A stretch of 64,000 nucleotides of DNA from Heloderma charlesbogerti (lineage: Eukaryota; Chordata; Lepidosauria; Squamata; Helodermatidae), in NCBI GenBank assembly GCA_026122225.1, contig JANEZZ010001906.1:1-64000 (forward strand), written 5' to 3'. A program made the translations under genes and the position numbers. The first letter of the stretch is position 1; each line of letters opens with the position of its first letter. The notes beneath the pieces were generated by a model, which saw nothing but the letters and a program-made list of their open reading frames with translations, was not told the DNA's origin and did no database searches. Shown in pieces: positions 31,343 through 42,800 of the stretch.

Positions 31343-33042
31343 CAGTCAGGGCCAGAAATATCAGAACAAGGATAACTGTTTTGGCAGTTGGCCTCTGTAC
31401 ACCACCACATTGAAGTTGAAAGGAAACACACCCAGATGGGAGTGAAGTCAGGACTTTCAGCTGTAATTCAAGGAGTTTGACAAAAGTGGGGCACTAAACA
31501 TTCAGGAAGGACAGCCAGTGGCATACACACACACCCATCATTGGTGGCTCATAAGTAATGGAATGAATGGCTGACAAGCAGCTGCATGGCCAGGTGTGGC
31601 CTGTTTCCTGGGTACCCCATGACCAATCAAGCAGATAAAAGGCCTGGAGGTGGTCCTGAGTGTCACATTTGCATTTGGTAGCTGTTCACTGGAACTCCCA
31701 ACATGAGGTCCAAAGAGGTGTCCATGCGAGTGAAGGAGGCCATCATTAGGCTGAGGAAACAAATAAACCCATCAGAGAGATAGCAAAAACAGTGGGAGTG
31801 GCCAATACAACAGTTTGGAACATCCTGAAAAAGAAGGAATTAACTGGCAAGCTCAGCAACAGCAAAAGGCCTGGAAGACCACAGAAGACAACTAAAGTGG
31901 ATGACCGCAGAATGCTGCTCATGGTGAAGAGGAATCCTTTCACAATATCTAGCCAGGTCAGGAATGCTCTTGAGGAGGTAGGCATGTCATTGTCAACATC
32001 TACAGTCAAGAAACTGCTTTATGAATGTAAATACAGAGGCTTCACAACACGGTGCAAACCACTGGTAACGCTCAAGAAGAGAGCTTCGGCTATTGGCTGG
32101 GATAGAAATAAATAAATAAATAAATAAAATAACTGAAAGGCCAGATTTGCCTTTGCCAGCAAACACCTAAAAAAGCCTGCCCAGTTCTGGAATAAGATTC
32201 TTTGGACTGACGAAACCAAGATTAACTTGTACCAGAATGATGGGAAGAGAAAAATATGGAGAAGGAAAAGAATAGCTCATGATCCAAAGCATACCACATC
32301 ATCTGTCAAACATGGTGGAGGCAGTGTTATGGCATGGGCATGTATGGCTGTCAATGGAGCTGGGTCAATGGTGTTTATTGATGACCTGACTGCTGAGAAA
32401 AGCAGCAGGATGAATTCTGAAATGTATAGGGCTATACTTTCTGCTCAGATTCAGCTGAATGCTGCCAAACTAATAGGACGCCACTTCATATTGCAGATGG
32501 ATAATGACCCAAAACATACAGCAAAAGCTACCCAAGAGTTTCTCCAGGCAAAGAAGTGGGATGTTCTTCAATGGCCAAGTCAGTCACCTGATCTCAACCC
32601 AATAGAGCATGCTTTTCACTTACTGAAGACAAGACTGAAGGCAGAAAGACCCACAAACAAGCAGCAGGTGAAGGCAGCTGCAGTAAAGGCCTGGCAAAGC
32701 ATCCTGAGGGAGGAAACTCAGCATTTGGTCATGTCCATGGGTTCCAGACTTCAGGCAGTCATTGACTGCAAAGGATTTTCATCCAGGTATTAAAGGTGAT
32801 CCTTAAGTTTGAAATGATGTTGGTTTGTTCCATTACTTATGAGCCACCAATGATGGGTGTGTATGTATGCCACTGGCTGTCCTTCCTGAATGGTTAGTGC
32901 CCCACTTTTGTCAAACCCCTTGAGCTGAAAGCCCTGACTTCGCTCCCATCTGGGTGTGTTTCCTTTCAACTTCAATGTGTTGGTGTACAGAGGCCAACTG
33001 CCAAAACAGTTATCCTTGTTCCAATATTTCTGGCCCTGACTG
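31343..33042 (+). mobile_element. Tc1-type transposon with long inverted repeats
   Basis: The element is 1.70 kb between TA dinucleotides (31341-31342 and 33043-33044). The termini are CAGTCAGGGCCAGAAATAT and its inverted partner. The inverted repeats are about 220 bp (31343-31562 with 32824-33042), like the long IR/DR class of vertebrate Tc1 elements. Both arms are still readily aligned. The single transposase gene is broken. Confidence 0.93.
31703..32793 (+). pseudogene. Tc1 transposase with frameshift and retroposon insertion
   Basis: Start MRSKEVSMRVKEAIIRLRK at 31703. A frameshift occurs near 31760, after which the frame shown by VGVANTTVWNILKKKE (helix-turn-helix) and KRPGRPQK continues to about 32078. 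There a ~50-bp foreign tail ('gagagcttcggctattgg', then (aaat)n, 32079-32131) interrupts the gene. The catalytic part follows: WTDETK with the first Asp (about 32205-32222), MDNDPKHTAKA with the second, SPDLNPIEHAFHLL with the Glu, ending RLQAVIDCKGFSSRY. The triad residues are conserved although the gene is split. Not functional as it stands. Confidence 0.9.
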
Positions 33043-34825
33043 TATCTCTGCAAATCAGGCCTCCATGCCTCTGTGCTTTGTGACAGTTTAGTTTGACGCT
33101 ACTATGTATTACATGGCAAGGATGCATTGTCCTTGTGTACTATTGGCACCAACATACGTTGTTACATTAATATGACATCATGGCATGCAACACTTATGCA
33201 GCACAACATGCCATAATGTTGATCCAAATGGTGATACCCACCATTGATCTTCATCATGAATGCTGCTGGTGCATGGCTTTTAGAACCCATTGTCTTTCTG
33301 GTTCATAATTTTGCAATCCAGATGGATTCTGTGGATGAATCTCATGGGCCACATGCAAAGTCTAACACAGAGACCCACACAGTATAATCTCCCATATTTT
33401 GAACTTAGTATGTTTGATGCCAAGGCTGCTCTTATAGGGCATTCTGTACGCAGGTTAGCTTATCTGTGCATGGCTTTAGAAACGGTGCTGACTGTACCTA
33501 TAAAGGGCTAACATATTGGGCATGATGTCATTTGACTGACATGAATCAACAGATAGCTATTTCAGCATGAGGTGTTAGGGATCCAACTAGGGATCTGCGT
33601 AGGGCTACAAATCTTGATCTCAGTTTTTCACCATCAAGCTCATTCCACCTGAGTTGCATATGGCTTTTCTCCCCAACACAGAAACCCATACAGATTTTTG
33701 TGTGCATTTTTCAAATGTACACATATCTCCATTGACTAAGACATATTTGTGCAAATTTTAGAAATGTACACATATCTCCATTGACTAAGACATATTTGTG
33801 CAAATTTTAGAAATGTACACTGTGTTTGTGCACATTTTTCAAATGCGTGCATGTTGGTAAACACTTTTTTTTTCCCTTTGCAAAATGCATCGCAAGCTCG
33901 GAATTGTACAGATTTCCAACGGCAAATCGCATTTAATTCCATGCTCAGGCCTGAGAAGTGTGAATCAAGTAAATCTGTTAAAAAACAAAACAAAAAACAA
34001 ACCAACCCTCGACAGACTGAATTTCTCACTCATCATCCCTAGATACAAAAAGAGCTACTATTGTTTACCACTTAAAACTGTATGAATCATCTTTGCTAAT
34101 AGATGGAGCAGCACAAACGAAGCCTTGTTTCTCATGTAATTAGGTATTTAGATTGTGTCCTTGGCTAGACATAATAAAAATAATGAAAACCCATGGAGAA
34201 TGCCTCTTGTCACAGGCAGCTGATTTCTAAAGGACAATGAACCTATCTTTTGCAAAGCTCTCCTGCAGAAGTCTCATTTAGATGGATGAAAGCCATGTGA
34301 CAGGACAGAACACATCATTTGAACAGGGCTTCAGCAACAGAACTTCTGCAAGAGGATTGTGTACTCAGTATATACAGTACTGTAACACTTTGGTTGCCAT
34401 TAGGAATGATTCATCAGCCTAGCAGCTTGTTAGCTTTTCTCCCCTTCACTTTCCATTGTATGCTTTCTCTAGTTGCCTTCTGATCAGTGTTAGTCATAAT
34501 AGTAAACAAAGGTGCTCTTTAAAAAGAAAAAAAAATTAAATGTAATTTTTAAACTTAAAAGTTACTTAAATTAAATGTGAAAGGAATTTTAAAAATAACA
34601 TAACCCTTCCTATTTTTCCAGGCCTTCTCATCTGTCTTAGCAGCACCAATCTGTTTTATCTCCGTGACCGTGACATGTTTTTGTGCTGAGCTTGGTTTTC
34701 CTACCATGTGAATTTTTAATTCGTTTTTACTTTTGTTATAAGCGGGCCTGAGACTTTACTTATAGGGTGGCTTATAAATACCAAAGGAAGAGTAAAGGCA
34801 GATAGCACAGAATTGCAGGGATGGC
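33043..34825. other. Intergenic with one tandem duplication
   Basis: AT-rich and no gene was recognised. Bases 33721-33769 and 33770-33818 are a perfect head-to-tail duplication of a 49-bp unit beginning 'acatatctccattgactaag'. A diverged third partial unit flanks it on each side. Confidence 0.7.
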
Positions 34826-35290
34826 TAGGGATGTCTGAGAATTTCTCCATGAATCTCCGGGAGGCCGAATGCCAACGCATTCGGCCCCCCGAAATTGGTG
34901 GAGAAATTCTCCGACACCCCCCTGCCCCCCCCGGGATGGGACTTACCTTGTGCGAATGTCCCTCGTGGCGGTGGCTCCCACCGGCGGCATGGCGGCGGTG
35001 CGGCGGCAGTGGCCGGTCTTCCGACCGGCTGCCGCCGCTGCCATTTCCAAGTTTAAAAAAAAAAAAAAAGTGATAGGCTACGTAAAGATTTACGTAGCCT
35101 ATCACGGCTAGATTTAAAAAAAACCACCGTGATAGGCTACGTAAATCTTTACGTAGCCTATCACGGCTGACTTTGGGGGGGGGGAAGCGTGTACGCAAAT
35201 GGCGGTGCCCATGGGCGCCTCCATTTGCGTTCCTTATTTTGGCATGGGTAGTCTACGTAAAGATTTACGTAGACTACGGCGAAAATAAGT
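34826..35290 (+). mobile_element. Palindrome-rich hAT-like MITE, copy V, right-truncated
   Basis: TAGGGATGTCTGAGAATTTC starts the copy. The GAATGC/GCATTC terminal hairpin, the C-rich spacer and the left AGGTAAGT (reverse strand, ACTTAC 34941-34946) follow. Hairpins lie at about 35069-35105, 35130-35165 and 35249-35277, the last of the 'tagtctacgtaaa' type. The copy stops in 'gcgaaaataag' at about 35289, where a CR1 piece begins; its right terminus and duplication are lost. Confidence 0.82.
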
Positions 35291-35512
35291 CTGACATCAA
35301 TCCCAGTCAGTCTGACATCAATCCCTGGGAAAATTCTGGAGCAGATGATAAAGGAATCCATCTGGAAGCACCGTGACAACAATGCCGTGATCTCATTTTT
35401 TGATCAAGTAACCTCCCTTGTAGACCATGGGAATGCTATAGACATCATTTTTGATCAAGGTTGGCCCCTTCCAACCCTACTATTCTATGATTCTATGACT
35501 CTATACCGGACA
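35291..35512 (+). mobile_element. CR1 LINE, internally deleted
   Basis: Bases about 35325-35460 encode a piece of CR1-like RT (ILEQMIKESIWKH, then FFDQVTSLVDHGNAIDIIF). At 35458 this jumps directly to the CR1 3' terminus 'ggttggccccttccaaccct' with 'attctatgattctatga'. The intervening roughly 1 kb or more is missing. A 21-bp tandem duplication (tctgacatcaatccc twice, 35290-35326) marks the left junction. Confidence 0.7.
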
Positions 35513-35524
35513 AGATCCAGACTT

Positions 35525-35720
35525 AGAATGCAATCCTACGCATGCCTCCTCAGAAGTAAGTCCCATTGAGTTCAATGGGATGTACTCCAAGGCCCGTGTG
35601 TACAGTATTGCACTCTCGGTCATGCTTAGAGCAGACCCATTGAAATCAATGGTTAAGTCATGACTAACTTATCCCACTGATTTCACGTGATGTAGTATAA
35701 GCATGACTGTCTGGATCCAA
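35525..35720 (+). repeat. 'CCCATTGAGTTCAATGGG' dispersed motif cluster
   Basis: Contains 'agaatgcaatcctacgcatg', 'agtaagtcccattgagttca', 'agcagacccattgaaatcaa' and 'ctggatccaacct'. Diverged pieces occur at 29250, 29375, 48905, 53220, 57070-57310, 58880-59030 and 60060-60270. The class is unknown; probably an ancient reptile interspersed repeat. Confidence 0.55.
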
Positions 35721-36599
35721 CCTACTGTAAATAAAAGATAAAAAATAAAATAGAAGTACAAAGGCCAATTTCTGTTTTAAAAAATAGTGTAATCCAATGG
35801 AAGGGTGTAGTTGAGAAATTCCCATGCTTTCCAGTGCCCCTAGTGGTGAAAAGAGACACTGCAGGCTGGGAGTCTTAGAGGTGTCACAAAATGGCAGATG
35901 GTTCACAAAATGACCGCCATGCTTTGGACCTCCAAAGGTCCAAAAGCTTGCACACCCCTAAAAAAAAAGATCCTTAGAAGGAAAAAGTCCCTATAATACC
36001 TGTCACAAGAGCTGACTTTCAACTTCACACACACCCTGGGAGAATTTTGGTGCAGTTTGAATCCCCTCCAATCTTTCCAAGTTTTTAAAAATGTAAATGA
36101 TAGCAGTGATGACTTCTATGAAAGGCACCAATTTCCAGATAGATTCTCTCTGCTGCCTGTTGGTGAATATAGCATTTATCTCCCCCCAAAAGCCACTACA
36201 GATCTGACAAGTTTGAAGGAATAATGTCAGTCATACAGCCCATCTCATTAGTTTTCCATCTGTACTAATGAGGCTACAATTCAAAATACTGCTCTCTGCA
36301 AACTTTGCACTTTCCAGCCTGATCTTTAATTCATCTTTCTTTAATTATCTGCCTGAATTCTCATCAGCTAGATCTCTGGGCTTCCAAAAAAGAGAAGTTA
36401 CAACTTTTTCTTTTGTTACAAAGCAAATGAAGTGCAGGTCGCCCAGCTACCTTCCTGTCTCCATTCTCATTAGCAGGGGTTTCAGGTCAATGTGCCATGT
36501 TTTCGACTCTCATATTCTCACATTCTGGAACTCTCTTTTTTGGGAAGGGATTCTGCTGGGTTGTAAAAATTAATGCAATTATATGGGGAGCCATTTCAC
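35721..36599. other. Intergenic, no gene recognised
   Basis: Mixed to AT-rich with chance ORFs only. Confidence 0.4.
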
Positions 36600-37120
36600 A
36601 TGAATAAGGCTAGATTGACGTGGTTCACACATAATGCTAACCCATGGTTTATTTAATCCATGGTTTGTTGCCCTTGCCAGGGTTTTGTCTGGCCAACGAT
36701 TGAACAAACTGCAGGAACTTGGGCAGGAGGATGCTGTTGCATTCATGTCCTGCTTGTGGGTTTCCCATGGGCAGCTGGTTGGTCACTGTGTGAACAAAAT
36801 GCTGGACTAGATGGACCCTTGGTCTGATTCAGCATGGCTCTTCTTATGATTTTATGTTTTCTCAATTCCTGGGTTGTTTCCCTCTTCCTTTGCCCACTCT
36901 CTCCCTCCCTGTATCCCAAATGCCTTTGTGGTGCTGTACTACTGGCACGTAGAGCAGCTGGGTTATTTTTTTTTTAACCACTCTTGCCTGCTGTCTCTGT
37001 AGCCTGGCAAAACAACCCATGAACTACCCACGGTTCTGGGTTTGCATGTAATGACAACCCATGGTTTAAACAACCCAGTGTTCACAACCCAACAACAAAC
37101 CATGGGTTGTCTTTCTGGGA
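36600..37120. repeat. CCATGG-type repeat interrupted by a retroposon tail
   Basis: The outer parts (36630-36680 and 37010-37120) carry inverted 'aacccatggttt' and 'aaaccatgggttgt' motifs. Between them, 36690-36860 reads as a retroposon 3' end ('gctggactagatggaccct', 'ggtctgattcagcatggctc', 'ttcttatgattttatg'). The classes are not certain. Confidence 0.45.
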
Positions 37121-37439
37121 TGTTTGTAATGACATTGTCAATGATTTAAACAGTTTTCCATTTTGTAATTCAGTTCATATATTTCCTGAAGAAACATGCA
37201 CAATAATTGGTTGCTATAATAATTAAACCATAGTGATTTACAAATAAATGAGGAAGGAGGCCCATTGGGGGTGACTTGCCCAAAGGCCCTAAAAAAACCC
37301 TGGAGCCAGCATTTCTCCTGTGCGACTTGGATCTTCCAACATTACTGGAGCAGAGTGACAGCAACATTCCCTACAGCACCTCCTACACCATTAAATTAAT
37401 TGCCAAAAAGAAGAATTACATTACCAAAAAAGCAGAAAC

Positions 37440-37822
37440 CAATCTGCATAACACTTGCATGTCCTCATTTATATGTATAGGTGCAAATTTAGAAATAATT
37501 TAAATAGAAATACAATACATCTCATCATAGCTGAGAAGACTGACCAGGTGATGTATGCACCTGTTTAGTCTGCTGTCCAGGGGCTAAATGTGGATGGGCA
37601 ACATCAAGGCCCTGTTCTCCCTTCTTCTGCTGCTGCTGCTGCTGATTTTCCTTCTTAGGGTCGTTTAACTTGAAACTAAACTTGGACCAGACAGCCCTTC
37701 AAATAGTGGACACTTTCAAATAGAGGGCTGTCCTTTGCCAGCTCTCCAAAAAAGAGGGCTGCCCAGAGAGCTTCCGCTAACGGGCAGTATGGAAATGTAA
37801 TAAAGAAATGATAAAATAAATA
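37440..37822 (-). repeat. TAGGGTGGCC-family MITE copy F and adjoining retroposon tail
   Basis: Bases 37440-37757 carry the family blocks in reverse: 'ataggtgcaaatttagaaat', 'aatacaatacatctcatcat', 'aacttgaaactaaacttgga', 'cagacagcccttcaaata'. They break into 'gctgcccagagagcttccgc' plus 'atggaaatgtaataaag' (37762-37822), the plus-strand retroposon tail also seen at 29836. Confidence 0.65.
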
Positions 37823-37912
37823 AACAAATGTATCCTTAATGGTCTGTCTCCCTCAAGCAATGAGCTCCTGTGTTCAGTACCATCTACAGTCCCTGCAGTC
37901 TTTAAAAGGGTA

Positions 37913-38000
37913 AGGGCACAATGCTGTGCATGCTGAGACTGAAAAAAGTCCTACAACTCCAAGCATGCCCCAGCCAGCATGGCTGGTTTGTGCCCTAATA
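37913..38000. repeat. TAGGGCACAAT repeat (relative of 53414)
   Basis: 'taagggcacaatgctgtgca' and 'aaaaaagtcctacaactcc' match the left half of the palindromic repeat at 53414. The right end 'ttgtgccctaata' is its inverted terminus. Confidence 0.5.
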
Positions 38001-38814
38001 ATTCAGACATTTACCAGAGCGCCGTTGTTGACATTTCCCTGTGGAGGTAATGAGGGTTGGGTGAATGATGTCGCTTCCTCCCATGCTAGAGAAGCCAGTT
38101 TCTGGGCAACCACACTACTCCCATAACTTAAACATTTGAACAACAGCATCCCCCAACTTAAAAGAAAGAAAGATTCAACTCTGGTTTGTCCTGTTATTTG
38201 GCTCAGGTGGAATAAGCAACCTCTCTTGAATTCATAACCAGTTCCACAGGCCTCCTGGTCCCTTCATACATTATGGTTTTTAAGTGTGGACCTACATTTA
38301 CTTTAGCTGTACACTTACAAATATCCCGTGTGAAACATATGGAAAGACACTGTCATACAAGTATACTCATCAGAAAGCCAGGATTGGCTGCAGGTCTCTG
38401 TCAGATGTGCACTCAGTTATCACGTGTTTTCCTACTATGTAATGTTGTTTTTTTTGTCATTCAACCTGCTTTTAGCTACCATATTGAATATGCTGGTCCA
38501 GACCAATAAGACAATTTGATATAAGCATAACTGTAAATCTGTGAATCATTCTATAGTTTTAATGGGCCCAAATGGGCCAGAACATTTTGAACAGTTCACA
38601 GGATAGAATTCTCAGAGAGGTTTTTGCTTCTGGTTCTGTTTTATGGAATAGATAAAATGCACTGTTTTTGTTCTCTCAGTATGACTTAATGACACTATCA
38701 AGCTAAGAAAAAGAAGTATGAAATCTTGAATCCATTTATGCAATTGTGTTATTAATGGGGATGCCGCTATGCACAAATAAGAGGTTTTTGGGTTAGAGTC
38801 AAACAAACAATTCT
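38001..38814. other. Intergenic, no gene recognised
   Basis: No exon, RNA gene or mobile element was recognised. Confidence 0.4.
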
Positions 38815-39150
38815 AATGATTAATAAATACATTTGTATCTTGCCTTCCTTCAAGAAGCTTAGAGATCATAGTCTTATATTCCATCTTATTCTCATAAAAA
38901 CTCTGTGAAGTAGATGCAGCTATGTAGCTGCTGGTCAGAATTCACCCAGTGAGATTAATAGGTGAGCTAGGATTTGAACTTGCTTTTTTATGCTTAAGCC
39001 TAAAATAATCACATATTCTTTCCTTGTTTATTCCTGCCTCCACTTACTTTTTTTTTCCATGCAAATTTTAGATTGTAAGTTCCTCAGGGCAGGGACCTAT
39101 TCTTGTGCATTCTGTAAAGCGTAATGTAAATTGATGGTGCTATGTTAGGG
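38815..39150. mobile_element. MIR-like SINE remnant and L2 3' end
   Basis: Bases 38815-38990 in reverse resemble the MIR-like SINEs at 21838 and 25223, but more decayed ('cacccagtgagatta', 'aactctgtgaagtagatg'). Bases 39070-39145 carry the L2 3' signature 'gattgtaagttcctcagggc' and 'agggacct'. Confidence 0.55.
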
Positions 39151-39821
39151 ATGGGGAAGAAATTCATTCAATTAACATTTTAATGTAAACTTACCTAATT
39201 TTGTACTTTCAAACCTCTACGTGAACTGAAACTCAGTTATCCTTCAACATTTGCACTTCTCCAAATGTTGCAGTGGAGTTTTTCAATCAAAAAATGTGTA
39301 CCAACATGTATTAGGGAAACTAATAATAAAAAATGCATTGTATTAGGAAAACTGCTTGCAAAAAATGTGTGTAACAAGAAAAGGCATGTATTAGGACAAA
39401 CGTGCACAAAAAAGCTTATGAATTTCACGTGCACTTTGTTAACAAAATTAAAACTGGAGAAATTTGCAACATGCAAGATGAACTGAACTTAAGATTGGGA
39501 AAATGAGAACCAGGACAGATTTTCCCATTAATTGATTAATTAATTAATAATTCCAACACTCAACCCACCATCACCATAACTCCCATGCAGGCAATGGTAT
39601 GATGTTCTCAGTGATGACAGCATTTGGCTATCTTAGGTCTTCCTCTGAACAGCCACAGCATGATACATCTTTCCTCACTGGGGTAGCATTGATCCATAGA
39701 CAGTACACCCATCCTGTATGCATGAGAATATATAGTATATACTTTAATGGAGGTATTCCTAGAATTTCTTTATTTAAAATATTTTTATCCTACCTTTCTG
39801 TCCATCAAGGACCTCTAAGGC
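39151..39821. other. Intergenic, no gene recognised
   Basis: AT-rich with a run of (atta)n at 39530-39550. Nothing else was recognised. It ends at the target duplication of BovB copy 2. Confidence 0.4.
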
Positions 39822-39834
39822 ATCTAACAGAAAT

Positions 39835-42800
39835 GTTGTTGTTGTTCAGTCGTTCAGTCGTGTCCGACTCTTCGTGACCCCATGGACCATAGCACGCCAG
39901 GCCTTCCTGTCCTGCGCTCTCTCCCGGAGTGTGCTCAAGTTCATATTCATTGCATTCGTGATGCTATCTAGCCATCTCATCCTCTGCCGTCCTCTTCTCC
40001 TTTTGCCTTCAGTCTTTCCCAGCATCAGGGTCTTTTCCAGGGAGTTTTCTCTTCGCATTACGTGGCCAAAATATTGGAGCTTCAGCTTCATTATCTGTCC
40101 TTCCAATGAGCACTCAGGGTTGATTTCCTTTAGGATTGACTGATTTGACCTCCTTGCAGTCCAGGGGACTCGTAAGAGTCTTCTCCAGCACCACAGTTCG
40201 AAAGCATCAATTCTTCGGCGCTCAGCCTTCCTTATAGTCCAGCTCTCACAGCCATACATTACTACTGGGAAAACCATAGCTTTGATTAGACGGACCTTTG
40301 TCGGCAAGGTGATGTCTCTGCTTCTTACTATGCTGTCTAGGTTTGCCATAGCTTTCCTCCCAAGGAGCAAGCGTCTTTTAATTTCATGGCTACAGTCACC
40401 GTCTGCGGTGATCTTGGAGCCCAAGAAAGTAAAATCTGTCACTGCTTCCATTTCTTCCCCTTCTATATGCCAGGAAGTGATGGGGCCAGATGCCATGATC
40501 TTCGTTTTTTTAATGTTGAGTTTCAAACCAGCTTTTGCACTCTCCTCTTTCACCTTCAACAAGAGGCTCTTTAGATCCTCTTCGCTTTCTGCCATTAGGG
40601 TGGTATCGTCTGCGTATCGGAGGTTGTTGATAATTCTCCCAGCAATCTTAATTCCGACCTCTGATTCATCCAACCCGGCATTTCTCATGATGTACTCTGC
40701 ATATAAGTTAAATAAGCAGGGTGACAATATGCAGCCTTGTCGTACTCCTTTCCCAATTTTGAACCAATCGGTTGTTCCATGTGTGGTTCTTACTGTTGCT
40801 TCTTGACCCTCGTACAGGTTTCTCAGGAGACAGGTAAGGTGGTCTGGTACTCCCATCACTTTAAGAATTTGCCACAGTTTGTTGTGATCCACACAATCAA
40901 AGGCTTTAGCGTAGTCAATGAAGCAGAAATAGACGTTTTTCTGGAATTCTCTTGCTTTCTCCATGATGCAGCGAATGTTGGCGATTTGATCTCTAGTTCC
41001 TCTGCCTCTTCTAAACCCAGCTTGTACTTCCGGTAGTTCTCGGTTCGCATACTGCTGAAGCCTAGCTTGTAGGATTTTGAGCATCACCTTGCTGGCATGT
41101 GAAATTAGCGCAATGGTGCGGTAGTTTGAACACTCTTTGGCGTTGCCCTTCTTTGGAATTGGAATGTAAACTGACCTTTTCCAGTCTTGTGGCCACTGTT
41201 GAGAGTTCCAGATTTGTTGGCATATTGAGTGCAGCACTTTAACAGCATCATCTTTTAGGATTTTAAATAGCTCGGCTGGAATACTGTCATTTCCGCCAGC
41301 TTTGTTGTTACTAATGCTTCCTAAGGCCCACTTGACTTCACTCTCGAGGATGTCTGGCTCAAGTTCAGTGACCGCACTATCATGGCTATCAGGGACATTC
41401 AGATCTTTCCTGTATAGTTCTTCTGTGTATTCTTGCCACCTCTTCTTAATCTCATCTGCTTCTGTGAGGTCCCTGCCTTCTTTGTCCTTTATCATGCCCG
41501 TCTTTGCACAAAACGTTCCCTTGAGATCTCCAATTTTCTTGAAGAGATCTCTAGTCTTTCCCATTCTGTTGTTTTCCTCGATTTCTTTGCATTGTTCATT
41601 TAAGAAGGCCTTCTTGTCTCTCCTTGCTATTCTCTGGAACTCTGCATTCAGTTGGGTATATCTTCCCCTTTCTCCCTTGCTTTTCGCTTCCCTTCTTTCG
41701 TGAGCTACTTGTAAAGCCTCATCAGACAGCCACTTGGCTTTCTTGCATTTCTTTTTCTTTGGGATGGATTTCGTTGCTGCCTCCTGAACGATGTTACGGA
41801 CCTCCATCCATAGTTCCTCAGGCACTCTGTCTATCAGGTCTAATCCCTGAAATCTATTCCTCACCTCCACTGTATATTCATCAGGGATATGATTTAGGTC
41901 ATACCTGAACGGTTTAGTGGTTTTCCCGACGTTCTTCAATTTAAGCCGAAATTTTGCAAGAAGCAGCTCATGATCTGAGCCACAGTCAGCTCCAGGTCTT
42001 GTTTTTACTGACTGTATGGAGCTTCTCCATCTTTGGCTGCAAAGGACATAATCAATCTGATTTCGATATTGACCATCTGGTGACGTCCATGTGTAGAGTC
42101 GCCTCTTGTGCTGCTGGAAAAGAGTGTTTGCTATGATCAGCATGTTCTCTTGGCAAAACTCTATTAGCTTTTGTCCTGCTTCATTTTGTACACCAAGGCC
42201 ATGCCTGCCTGTTATCCCGGTGATTTCTTGACTTCCTACTTTAGCATTCCAATCCCCTATGATGAAGAGGACATCTTTTTTTGGTGTTAGTTCTAGAAGG
42301 TGTTGTAGGTCTTCATAGAACCGATCAACCTCAGCTTCTTCGGCCTCAGTGGTTGGGGCATAGACTTGAATTACTGTGATGTTGAATGGTTTGCCTTGGA
42401 TTCGTACTGAGATCATTCTATCATTTTTAAGATTGTACCCCAGTACTGCTTTTCCCACCCTTTTGTTGACTATGAGTGCTACTCCATTTCTTCTAAGGGA
42501 TTCTTGCCCACAATAGTAGATATGATGGTCACCTGAATTAAATTCACCCATGCCTGTCCATTTTAGTTCGCTGATTCCCAAGATGTCGATGTTCAATCTT
42601 GTCATCTCATGTTTGACCACCTCCAGCTTACCTTGATTCATTGATCTGACATTCCAGGTTCCTAAACAATATTGTTCTTTACAGCATCGGATTTTCTTTT
42701 CACCACCAGACACATCCACAGCTGAGTGTCCTTTCGGGTTTGGCCCAGCCGCTTCACTCTTTCTGGCGCTACTTGGAAATACCCTCTGCTCTTCCCCAGT

